Shown here: piece by piece, positions 12,677 to 26,200 of the stretch | How the letters are laid out: each line of letters starts with the position of its first letter | Numbering within the stretch: position 1 is the stretch's first letter | From: Mesocentrotus franciscanus | Taxonomy: Eukaryota; Echinodermata; Echinoidea; Camarodonta; Strongylocentrotidae | DNA: 64,000 nt | Assembly (NCBI GenBank): GCA_037976565.1 | Contig: CP137668.1 | Span: 27,219,906 to 27,283,905 of the forward strand | Direction of reading: 5' to 3' | Made by a program: the position numbers and the translations under genes | The notes under the pieces: model-generated | Databases searched by the model: none | The model's input: the letters and a program-made list of their open reading frames with translations, nothing else | Told to the model about the DNA's origin: nothing

Positions 12677-15600
12677 CAGTAGCAGCAGTAGCAGCAGTAG
12701 CAGCAGTAGCAGTAGTAGCAGTAGTAGCAGTAGTAGCAGTAGTTGCAGTAGTAGTACTATAGTAGTAGTAGTAGCAGTAGCAGTAGTAGTAGTAGTATCA
12801 ATATCATTATCACCAGGCTTAAAACTATAGTCAAACTTTTAAAAATTGTCTTCTTAGCCTTCTTACCTCTTTCTACACAAGTTTCGGTATCAGGAAAACC
12901 TATGGACCAGAAGTGCTCTGGGGTATTGGGTCGGTCGAAATGGCCTCGATGTCTGGAACAGTTTTTGGTCCTCAGAGCTATCTCTTCACTGGTAAGACCA
13001 AGTCCTTCGTAGTACTACATGTACATGTACAAGAAAAGGAACAATTATTATTATAATTATTGTAAAGTATTTTGTGTCACCTGTGCCTGGGAGGCGAAAA
13101 GTGAACTGAATCACTGGAACCCTCGGGACTCTCCTCCCGGTATAACTGATTGGGGGTGTGCAGGTGGACCACTACACCGGGGTTTTCCCCTACTCTTATA
13201 AGAATAGTGCAATGGGTTCTTAACTTCTTAACTCCGCTACACAGGGCCTTCATTTAACGTCTTATCCGAGGGATGGAGTGTTTTCCACTTAACATATAGC
13301 CTGCGTCTATGAAACGGGAAGGGCACGTTTACACACAACGCAGGCTTCAGTCATCTGCCTGGGTTGGATTCAAACCCACGATCTTTGGTTCGACAGGCAG
13401 ACGGCTGACGCTTTACCGACTGAGCCAACTCGCCTCCTTGTCTTTTGATACCTGGAGGGCAATGCAACACTTCTGACATGATCAATAGACCGGTTCACTA
13501 ACATATATATATATATATTCAAATTGTATGCATACTTTTAAACAAAAGCTGTTTTTGACAACCTGAAAGTTTGCCCGGGGCTTGCCTGACATAGCAACAA
13601 GTAATGTATGCAGACTAGATTCAAAGTATTGTACTTCATTCATTAATAGCAGGTTAATGGAATAACCTGTCAATAGGTCCCCAGGAAAGAAACATCCATA
13701 AATTTGAATATGTTAGTAAATCCAGAAAAAACAATTAGTGAAAGTTTGACTGACCATAAAAGATAAGAGGAATTATTGAGATAATCAGCTCTAATATTGA
13801 GGATATTCTCCATCTCAAATGTACTAAAGATATACATGTAGGAGTCTACTTAATGCTATAATTCACACGGTGTCTGTTTCAGATATAGCTACGCTTGTAT
13901 CAAATGACCCTTTATAAACAATTGTATTAATTTTCAAGGAAATAAAATATCTTAAAGCATGAGAGTTACATATCAAATTCAGAGCAATACAAATAAATAC
14001 CATCAGATCTTGTAATCTTTTTCATGCAAGAAAAATAAAAACATCTAGCCATGATCAAATACTTTCAGCCATTTTTAATGGGGGAAGTGAAGAAGACTTC
14101 AGGAATGTTTGTATGGACCAGAAAACAAATTAATCTTGCTGATTTTTCCATTCACTGGAAATCTCAAACACAGATTGCATGGAACTATCACACATAACAT
14201 TCACTTTCAGACACTTAAATAGAAGGGAAAAAAGTCATATTGGTTTGCAAATTTTCTACCACCTGGAAAATGTCAAACGTAGTAATGTCGATTTTTTATT
14301 TTTTTTGCCTTCCAACAACTGAATGTCCTCTGCAGTATTGAAACGACTGTAAAATGGTTTCAACATCTAACTTCCATCTCATTTTTTTCATTTGAAAAAA
14401 ATAATCATAATTCCTTTTGAACCATGTTATTTTACATTCTAATCTAGATATATTTGTTTCATGAATTCCCTTGACTAAAATATAGTTTCCCATTTTAGTT
14501 ACAAGTATCACAATCATATATAGTTCTTACCTTAATAACAATACATACCAAAAATTGAGAATATAAATCACTATCTAGAGGAGTCAGTTTTCCATATAAA
14601 CTGACACTAAGTTCAAAATCAGTTTAAACAATCTTCCTCCTCCCTCCACATGAAGGCAATGACCTGACCTTAAGCACATACAGATTGGTACTGGATATAA
14701 TATACTTCTTATCTTTAAACAAATATTATCCATAATAGCCCTGCATTGTTAATAATAAAACATGAGCTGGGCTTTCTCCCTTTTCTACTTGTATATACCT
14801 TTTTTTGTAGTATCTACATGTATACAATTGTATATATACTATTACTTCCTATTTTACTAACCATGATTGCTAATAAAGTAATGTTGAAACAAAAAACATC
14901 CTCAAACTTGATATATCATTATCTATGAAAAAGTTTCCACAGGATATCCCTTTCCATATATGGAACATGTCAAATTTATTAAAAAAACGAAATGTAGCAC
15001 ACAGTCTTGACAGTGGCACTGGCTGTCTGCAATTATTCATTCCTTATCTGTAAGGTTCTGGAAAATACACTAGGAAATATGAGATAAGTCACTTTCCAAG
15101 AGCATTTTTCCGTTTACAGTGACATGAAAGCTTAAAGTCAGTTTCAAAAGATATCTACTGTCATATGTGGAACGAAAACAATATATCAAACAGTTTTGAC
15201 AGCATAGCACTGGTCATTATCCATTCTTATCTGCAAGAACAAAGATTCTTGGAAAAATATTTCCCCAAATTTGAGAAAAATCACACTCTTGGAGTTGGAG
15301 GAATTTTCCCTCTCTAGTGGTTTAAAATGGTCTTTAAAGATACTATGTCCCTTTTGCAGCCAACATCAAATTCTGTAGAACTTTGCAGGAATTATGAATA
15401 TGTCATGTATGTCCTATCTGTGAAATTTAAACGTTAGCAGTGTCCTAATATTCAAATTATGCAAGGAAACCTGTTTACTTGCTAGACTTCACTGTCAGAC
15501 ACTATTGAGTGACTGACTGGCTTTTTTTCTTCTTTGGTAATAGCATACATAAAATGAGCTGTAGTCTACATCAATAACCCACTTCTTGTAGTGGCCAAAA

Positions 15601-17181
15601 TTAAACTGATTGAATCTTTGCGCAGCATAAAACGTACGACCATTCGGTACAATGGTCTGAAAATCAGACTATTACTTACTGGCTCTATAGCTCTAAAGTC
15701 GATTCGACAACTAATAGTCGTTATTTTCCCACTTAAAGACATTTTCAAGCCCCCTTTTTTTAGGGAAGTTCTAAATTAGAATTATCTTTCAAATGCCGTT
15801 GGAATTTAACCTTTTCATTTTTTTGGCCTGCAAATGGGACATAGTACCTTTAAGATGTAGCGGTTAAGAAAGTTCTATGTTTGCACGGGAATATAGTAGT
15901 TTAAAACTTTATAATTGCAAAACCTCGCAGTTTTAAACAACGATCCACTAACAACGACAACAGAAACCATGCATATTCAAGTTTTAAACTACAAGCCGGT
16001 CAAGTATTCATTTAAACTACAACCTGGCACAATCTTGAAGTTAATTGTGTTCACATTGTACACTGTACATATTAAAAGTCCAAATCTCCACTGCTCGTAG
16101 TTATCGCACTAACCTTAAGATTGCTTGAGGTTTAGAAATTTGAGTAATCTTAAAGTTCAAAACCACAAGTGCATCATCCCGCTTCCTAACTACGAGATAA
16201 CTTCAAAGTTTAAAACCATGGCATAAACTTAAAGTCAACGAATTGTCGTGTGAACATAAACTAAAGTCAGTTTCAACAAGGAGGTTGGTTTCAAGATGTA
16301 TCCACACTCCTGGCCTGCACATAAAATCAATTTGTTGTAAACATGTCTAAGAATTTCACATTGACCCCAGACATTTATGTATTCTTATCATGAAACCTAT
16401 CACATCAAAGCATCCCCAAACTTAAGATCTTAATTGGTGATTTGATCCATCATTGTCATTAATCCAGTAAACACACATCAAACATGACCCTGGTTTTGAC
16501 ATTTTTCTGGCAATGTCTGTTTTTTCCAATGACATTCTACTATTAAAGGTAGTGTATCCCTTTTACAGCCAACATCAAACTCTGTAGAACTTTGCAGGAA
16601 TTATGAATATGTCACGTTTGTCCTATCTGTGAAATTTAAACGTTAGCAGTGTCCTAGTATTCAAATTATGCAAGGAAACCCGTTTATTTTCTAGACTTCA
16701 CTGTCAGACACTATTGAGTGAGTGACTGACTTACACTTAATATAGATTGAATGGCTTTTCTATAGATAGATTGTTCAGTCAATGTCTTTGGATAGTCATG
16801 TACAGTACATATGTGAGTGCATTAGCCTTAGCCACCCCCTCCCTCCTAACAAAAAAAAAAGGAAAATATATTTGTGGCATTTACCCATTTCTACATGTAT
16901 ACCTCACTCCAAATCCTAGCATTTCCCTGTACTTATTCCCATTGTATGTCTGTTCGGAGCTATAACCCCCACTCCCTCTTATTCTCTCTCTCTCTCTCTC
17001 TCTCTCTTTCTTCTTCTTGGTATCCTCCTCCTCCTTCCTCTTCTTCTTCTTCTTCTTCTTCTTATTATTATTTGTGGTAGCAATAGTATTTTAAGTAGTA
17101 ATAGTTGTAGTAGTAGACTAGTAGTAGCAGTAGTAGTAGTAGTAGTAGTAGTTGTAGTAGTAGTAGCAGTAGTAGTAGTAC

Positions 17182-17218
<37 letters not shown>

Positions 17219-20200
17219 CAGTAGTAGTAGTACAGTAGTAGTAGTAGTAGTAGTAGTATCATTATTATCATTATCCTTAATTTGCTTCCTGTCTCCCTCT
17301 CTTTCTTCTCCCTCTCTCTTTCTTATTTAATTTCAAATTGCTTTGAATTTAGATAAGTGCATGTCAATATAGTCTCACTATTCTAAGAGTAAATATTACT
17401 ATGCATTGTATCAAAGTGGAAATGAACAGGATGCAACAATATTCACTTTAAATCAACCTTGCCACTACTGTACAAAGTGCATGGCCTCTTAAATGCTACA
17501 TTTCATGGTCATTTGTAAAATAAAACACCTCAAGTATCTACTGTCACACTTTAACAAACAGTTTGAGCACGCTAGCATTCTTTTCACTAGGGAGTATTTA
17601 AAGGAGTGTCAAGGGGGGGGGGGGGCAAAATGCCCTCTTCTCCTAGGTCTTTACCCAGTCATAAAATAGAAATTAAAAACAACATTATCCATCCAGAGTT
17701 GTCTTCCATAAAGCGACACAAAAGTTTGTTTTATTTTGTCAGTGTGAACATAAAACTTGAGATAGAATATCATTATTTTGCTTAAACATCAAATTCCTTT
17801 AAATTGAGATGATACAGAGTACATATCTGGAGATCAATGTGGACAAATGGCAAAAAAAAGAGACCAGAATCTGTCTCTTTTTGTTTTCCTTTATTTCTGT
17901 ACCTCCTGTCAAATAGGTAAAGGAGACTCTGATGGCATTTTAAAAGTTGTCTATATCCTACCCCTTGTCAAGAAGGAAAAAAAAATGATGAACATGATCT
18001 TACCATATTCTAAAGGTGACCTTGCAATTGCTTTACATAGTTCTTTGCCTCCAAATGCCACATTTCATTGTCCTTCGTCATCTTTATCTTTTTCTTCTTC
18101 TTTTTTTTTTTTTGCCTTTTTAATAACAGTTCATTCTTTTCAATAGGTGTTCATTGGGGTCAGGTTACAGAAAAGGGATAATCAATGCACGATCTTCTTC
18201 CTCCTCCTCCTCCTCCTCCTCCTCCTCCTCCTCCTCTCCCTCTTCCTCTTCCTCTTCCTCTTCTCTTCCTCTTCCTCTTCCTCTTCCTCTTCCTCTTCCT
18301 CTTCCTCTTCCTCCTCCTCCTCCTCCTCCTCCTCCTCCTCCTCCTCCTCCTCCTCTCTTCCTCTTCCTCTTCCTCTTCCTCTTCCTCTTCCTCTTCCTCT
18401 TCCTCTTCCTCTTCCTCTCCTTCTTCTTCTCCTTCTCCTTCTTCAGCAATTTACTGTGTCACCTCTAAACTAGACCCATAGTGTAAACAGGGCATTTCTC
18501 TATACTTTGAGGTTTGGGGTAAGGTAATACAGAAAAAAAAAAGATACAGAAAGCAGGCATTTGTTGTTGCTTTTTTTTTTTGGGGGGGGGTAGTTGGTTG
18601 TTCATTTGTTGTTGTTTTGTGCAGTTTATTGAGCCACGTCGAAACTAGGCCCTCGTGTGAACAAGGCTTTTTACAATATACTTTGGAGCTTAGGCTTAGG
18701 TTACAGAAATAGGGATACAGTATGCAGGATCCTAGATCTTCATTGATGTTTGTACAGAATATGTATGTTACACTATATGGTACACCTGGCATAGATTTTG
18801 CTGGTAGGCACAACAACACAAAATAGTAGGTCAGCTGAAAGTTCACCGGGCCGGGCCGTATGGTTTGGAATCTACTTCTTGACAATTGATTCATCACTGA
18901 AAAGAGATGATCTTAACACCCACATGATGTTGTTGTTGTTGGTGCTGTATGTTTTCTTCTACATAAGTAGGTCAAGGTGTGTTCTGCTAATCTAATGCTT
19001 AAAACACTGGAATGCTAGTACTACATGGACTCAACCCATGTATTGTTTCAGAACAATGAACACAATGATGTGCAAAATATTTTCACATCTTATCCAGATT
19101 TTGCATGGATTTTGAGTAAACAAGTGTAAGTTTGAATCAGTGATGTCATCGGGGCCAGTATTCAAGTCACATAGCCAATATAAATTGACCTACCAAAGGA
19201 TTACTACACAGACCAAGGCTAAGGCCAAGGCTAAGGCCAAGGCTACGGCCAAGGCCACTAAAATATGGCCTCAAGGTTGGACTTGACTACAACAAGGCTT
19301 TGGATCTTTAATCTTAGGTCGATTGAAGGGTTTTCTGAGCCGAGCCACACAAATTGTCACACACATCACTCCATGTAGCAGCATATTAGAACACCCCCCC
19401 CCCTCACACCCCTTCAACTTCCAGTACAGTATATACATTACCCAGAGATGCAGACTCCTTAAAATAACATTTGAATTCAAACTGAGGCAAGCAAAAATTA
19501 TTAAATAATTTATGAAATTAATGACTATTTACTTCTTATACAAAATCTAAATTGTTCAAGGCCTACAAAAATAAAACTCATGCTTCAAATCATCAAAGAT
19601 CTTTAATATGACACCAAAATGCAAATGTATACTTGTGACCAAGAATTTCCCTTTACCAGAATTCAAGTTTCTTACTAAAGCTCATACATGTACATGATAG
19701 CAAATGAAAATTTTGAATGAAACTTGTGAAATAAGTCTCATATTGTTCTTCTTGACTTTTGTATCAAAAGCTGCATGTGCGAGATCATATTCCATTCATG
19801 ATTTCCTGTGAATTATAATGTAATGTAAAGATGTGAAATGAATAAGGCGTGATGGCTCAGTGGTAGAGCAGTGGTTTCGTAACCGGGAGGTCCGGGTTTG
19901 AAAACAAATTGATGCGCTAGTGTCCTTTTGCAAGGCATTAATCCTCATTACCAAGTTCCTCAGAGACGACTTAAAGATAAAGTTGAGTTCTGGTCATGCG
20001 ATTGCATTGTGAAAGAAACATTGTGGAATCGATCAGAAAAGGTTGATCATCTTGCATATAAGTATTGGCGTGTACTGCAAGGTTCTGGAATCATCAAAAT
20101 GATAAGAAATTTGGCCCAGACTTGGTAAAGTTACAATCACTGTACACAGAAAGATGTATATGGGACTACACGAACATGTGGCATAAAAATCCGTCCCAAT

Positions 20201-23200
20201 TTTTATGATGTTATATGCCATATTTAGAATATTTAGAATATTAAGGCATTTGAAGAGCCATGCTTTTCAGGGAATATTTTTTCTCTGATGTTCTTCCACA
20301 CTTGCATAATACAATGATAACGCTCACAAATTATTTTTCACCTCTTCCCAGAACTCAACCTTCTCTTTAACGCCATCTGTCCACTGGTTGCTTACTTTAA
20401 TACTGTACAAGCATACACATGCTTTCTTAGCATTCAGGTCAAACAAACAAACCAACCAAATGCCTGCTCATGACTATACATTGCCCCTATGCTAGGAGGG
20501 CCCTTCCATCCCGACGGCGCCCAGCCAGTTAAACAGCCTTGTTTCACCAGGAGACAGCATGTGTATTGCAGACACACAAACACCCATAGATTTAGCATAG
20601 GTCTGATTCACACTGACATTGGCCCGAATTCACAAAGGAGGTTTAAATTTAACCCATGGTTTAAACCCTCATTTACATAACCCATGGTTTAAAATAAGCG
20701 CAAAATAAGCGCGACACAAGTCAGAAGTCCAATATTAGACGCGCGCAAGGCAAGATACGCTTCATTTTGCGCTTATTTTAAACCATGGGTTATGTAAATG
20801 AGGGTTTAAACCATGGGTTAAATTTAAACCTCCTTTGTGAATTGGCCATTGTGTTTATCCAACATGCGAGGCAGATAGGGTCAGGCATATAAATCTATTT
20901 TTACTTCTCGTTTGTTTAGAATTTCACATGAAGATGAAAAACCTTCACAGCAGCTTAGAATTGATAGTAGTATCTCGCTATTTAATTATCATCTATAAAC
21001 ATCCAAGAAATCACTGACAAGTTTGATCTAGAGGGCATACCAAATTGTGCGTGGCCTTTTGAAGGTTATCTTGAGTTCTGGTAATGACACTGCCTGTTGT
21101 TCATCACGTCATAAATAAAAATCCTGGTAAAACATGATACCACCATTAATCACTTTCATACAGTGCTTTCACGATCAGCACCTATCGATTGCCCAGTCGT
21201 TGCATTCGTTGAACAATCTCAAGTTCCAGCATACAACCTCCATTTGTTTGGAGGATTCTAGCAAGTCATACAAACCTATGCATATATTTTAAAAGCAAAC
21301 TATAGTGTTTGCATCCGCTAGTGTTTTCATTAATACTACTATATAGGGAGAATAGAGAGAAGGAATATTGATTAGAAAAATACATGGCTTAAATGGTAAG
21401 TCCACCCTGATATTATGTTGGTTTTAATAAAAGCAGAAAAATGAGATAAACAGGTCACTGAATGTTTGAACAAAAACTGATTAAAAATAAGAAAGTTATG
21501 GATTGTCGAATGTTGCGATCAAGCAAACTCAAATTGGCAATTCTGTGACGTATCTTGCGAGCTCCCCTCCCACTTGCCCTGTACTAAAAAAAATTGTATT
21601 TTCCCTTCAGAAAATATACATTCACCCTACAGGTTGTAGATATAATTATTGCAAACATGTTTTTATACAACCCCTGTATGAAACAAATCTATTCCGTTAT
21701 TAATAACTAAGAAAATGAAAGTTTATGAAATTTTCTGTACAGAGTAAATTGGAGAGGAGCTCGCATGATATGTCACAGTGTTGCCAATATGTGTTTCACT
21801 GATGACAACTTCAAAAATTCATAACTTTCCTATTTTTAATGGGATTTGCTCACAGGCCTTAAGTTTCAATATTTTTAGGGCAAGGCCACTTTTCTGTAGG
21901 GCACATTCCTATATTACAGCACAAATAGGAAGGATTGGAAAGGGCACAAAAAATCTCCAAGGCCATGGTGTTCTTGGATTAATTTGAAACCAATTTATAA
22001 TATCAGGGTGGATTTTCCCTTTGAGTATGCAGAGTAAGTGCCATACCAGGGGTTGAGCCCATGGTCTTTCAACCTAAATGACAGCAGTTAAAATTTTTAA
22101 ACCACTTTTCAAAATGACATCTTTACTAATAAAAAAAGCACAATTTTCTGATCTATTGACATTTCTTGGGTAATAATAAGCATAAATTCAGTACATACTG
22201 ACAGGATTATATCAATATTTATGTAATGCCCTCGAGTTTATTTACAACCAGTGTCGCAGCGAGATTTTCTAAGGGAATACTTGGAAGTAATGCCTCTCAA
22301 AGTATTTTTTAATCAAAATATTGTAGAGGTGTCGTAGTCGAGTAGTTGAAACACTTCGTAGTAGGTCCATGCCTTAAGCAAGGTATTTTATCTACATTAA
22401 ATTGCTTCTCTCCACCAGGGGTTAATGTTACCTGGTATGAAGCACACGTATTTGAAGTTTGCTCAGCATTGTGAGCGTCTCTAAGACTGCGCCTGGGAGC
22501 GGGCAAGCCCGTATCCCATGACCGGAATAATAATATACATGTACCTCTCTAAAGTCCTCTAATACAGACATCATAGATGTTTTAAGCACTATGTAATTCA
22601 GAATATAATCATACCAATGAAAAGAAACAAACATACCCCAGCACATTCTTTGCAGTCGAATCCTTTGAGCCTCTGTCTCTCATCCCTCTTTCTCACTACA
22701 TCCTTGAACTTGTAAGCTGGAGCATCATCTCTCCGAGGAAGACTGCAAGAAATATCAGTTACCACATAATCAGTTATTATACCTCTGCACATTAGCACTA
22801 ATATCTTATGGATGTTAACTTAGCAGTGGTTCATTACAATTATCACCATTATAATCTATCACCATATCAATAGATACACAAACTTACAATAACATTTCCC
22901 ACCGACTTTAAACAAATTATAATAATAATAAATAATAATAATAAAAATTGTAATAATATTTTTGATTCAGTCATATGTTAATTAATCATTTATGTAAGTT
23001 ATGTCTTGCAAATATTTTGATCAACCTGTATGCAAATTTTGTTTTACATCACTATTGAAACATTGTATATGGTAGTAATACCAAAATTATACACATTAGT
23101 TCATGATGTAACACTATTTAAAGCCCCTCTGCACTACTTGTAGCTTCTTGCTCCCTCTATATAGAAAAAAATGCCTAAGCAGTGCCCGTTGGTCCCCCAT

Positions 23201-26200
23201 GATCCTCTTTTTCTTATGTTGAGAGCTGAGTTGATGAGATAACCACCTGTCAGTGACCACGCTAGTCCCTCTAATCCCTCCTGGCCAAACTAGTGCAGAG
23301 GGGCTTTAAAGGTACTATGTCCCATTTACAGGCCCAAAAATGAAAAGGTTAAATTCCAATGGCATTTGAAAGACAATACTAATTTAGAACTTCCCTAAAA
23401 AAAAGGGGGCTTGAAAATGTCTTTAAGTGGGAAAATAACGACTATTAGTTGTCGAATCGACTTAGGAGCTATAGAGCCAGTAAGTAATAGTCTGATTTTC
23501 AGACCATTGTACCGAATGGTCGTACGTTTTATGCTGCGCAAAGATTCAATCAGTTTAATTTTGGCCATTACAAGAAGTGGGTTATTGATGTAGACAAATG
23601 CTCATGTACCCTTTACAGCTCATTTTATGTATGTTATTACCAAAGATGAATAAAGCCAGTCAGTCACTCAATAGTGTCTGACAGTGAAGTCTAGCAAGTA
23701 AACGGGTTTCCTTGCATAATTTGAATATTAGGACACTGCTAACGTTTAAATTTCACAGATAGGACATACATGACATATTCATAATTCCTGCAAAGTTCTA
23801 CAGAATTTGATGTTGGCTGCAAAAGGGACATAGTATCTTTAAGGACTAAATAACGGAAATATTCCTACAATGGTAAAAGGTTCATGTATACAAAAAAGTA
23901 AGTACTTATGATAGCTTGTTACAAGGAAACTAGGACAACTTTAGTTCTTTATAATTCTTGATTTGACCAATCTTCAAGACATTGCAATGTTTAGTAGAAA
24001 TCCAAAAGGCAACAAGAAGCATGCATTGCACAATATCAATATGTATAAAAGGACACTGTTCTGGCTAGACTAATGTCATTTTAATAGTCCACCTAAAGAT
24101 TTATCAAGTTTTACATATTTTTCTTACCGGTCAAATTCATTAACAAAGGAGGGATGCATCTCATCAGTCTCTCCTGGTCGTCTTTCCACAGGATCAAGGC
24201 CAGGATCGGGGAGGGGGCCATTTTTAAACTTGGCCCTTCCTTGGACAGATGTCTCAGGAATGTTGTCTTCCCCAACACCATACCCCTCCTTAATTTTTAT
24301 TCCCTGATCTTGTTTGTCTTTGTCAGGTCCGGGACCACCACAATTTTCTTCATCATTGCCATCGTCATGATCATCATCTTCAAACATATCATCCAAGCTG
24401 TCTTCCACAAGGAGTCGGTGTTTGCTTTCCACCTTTTCTTCTTCCAGTTCATCATAGTTTGCCCTAGATGCTTTACGAGCTGTTACCATATTGTCCAGGT
24501 GAAGATCAGTTCTGCCTTTTTGTTGATCAGTCCTAGAGTCATCAGGAAGCACAAGTAGATGTTTCCTAATGTTTCCACTAGCATCTGCTCTCCTTGCTTC
24601 ATTTGGCTTCCATTCTTCACCACCATAGTCTCCATCTTCTTCATTGCCAATAAAACTGAAGCGAACAGCTGGATCAATGCTTCCATTCAAATCTCCACCA
24701 TCGTTGTCATCAGGATTGTCTCTTTCTTCAACTAAAGAGGTGTATTCATTCTCCTCCATTATTGCAACATCATCATCATCATCATCATTGAGATGAGGTC
24801 TCCTACCGGTAGCCCCAGAGGAGGATGAACCTTTCGATTTTCGTTCACGGTCCAGCGCCTTTGGCAGTCTTGGTACCTTAAAATCCTCATTACCTGTCCT
24901 CTCATCATGGTTCAATCCCTTCTGCACTTCCATAGATTCCTGAATCGCTTGTTGTATGTAGGGATCATACTGAGAATCAGCGTAGCGAGCCCCGCCATTC
25001 AGGTTCTTGAGTCTCTGACCATCTTCGCTGATAACTGCTTTGAAAGAGTCTTTGGTCAACCTGGTCTGTTTCATTGACTTGGGATTATCACAGGTAAGCA
25101 GATATGACCTCGTCTCAGTTACTCTGACATTTTTGTCATTGTGTTGAGTTTTCTGAACATATGCTGCTGCACTTGACTGTCTTTCCAAAGTCTCTCCTTC
25201 ACTTTCTGTCTTGGTACTGGATACCTTCCGTTTTTCATTTCCATCCCTCTGACTGCTAGCAAGAGAAATATCTTCTTGTTTTACTGTCCTTGTCTTCTTG
25301 CTTGCCATTTCATCTGTACATACATCTGATAATCTTCTTTTTTTCCTACATTCACCCTCACTATCTGTGTGCGATTTCCTCTGAACCTCAGGGTGGACAG
25401 CTGCCTCTTTTGATGACCCTCCTGAAGATTGCACTTGTGAGGGACCTCTGGAGCTAGGATGTTGTTGCAGAATCAGGAAGGAGGCCTCCGATTGTCCACT
25501 TTCATCACAGTCAGGGGTGACTGCATGACTATTCCTCACCTGCTTAGTGTTCTCTGGAGTGTCCCAGACAGGATTAGATGTGTTTGGCCTTGAGGATATC
25601 ATTTTAATGTTGGAATGAATGTTTTCCGGAGTTGATGGAATGTTACTTATTGGGGTTTCATGGCTTGCAATTGATTTTCCTGCATGAGATACTGATCTAT
25701 GCCTTGAAGATAGGGACTGGGCAGCACTCTCCTGCCTACTAGGTGTGGACCTGCTTCTGGCAAAAGTTGGAGACATCTGTGTGGTAGAGAAGTCAACAGA
25801 GAGCTGTGATTCTGTTGGTGGAATCATGCCTTTTTGACTGCGCTTGCCACCTGAATACACAGGAGATGCTGAATCAGTAGAGTGGAATGCTTTTCTTCTT
25901 GAGGAATCACTTGATGGGACTGGGAGCATAGGAGTGGACTGTTCTAAAGGAATGAAATGTCCACTTGCATCACTTATCAATAGGTCTTCTAGTAGAGAAT
26001 CATGAGGTGGGTATGGGATAGAGTCCATTGGTACAGTCTCAGGGACAACCACATATTGGTCTTTGGCATTCCTCTGACTACTTTGCTTTGAGTTCTTTCT
26101 GACCATTCTATTTGCTCTGTTACCTCCACCAAGTCCACTGCAGACACGCTCCATGTGGTCTCCTTCCTCTTCTTCTGTATCATCACCATCATCATTGTCA

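Noticed and set aside
12342..12830. Poly-Ser and poly-Val open frames
   Set aside because: Produced by the (AGT)n array in an RBBP8 intron.
18147..18481. Poly-Ser/Pro/Leu frames on both strands
   Set aside because: Produced by CTC/CTTCCT polypyrimidine repeats.
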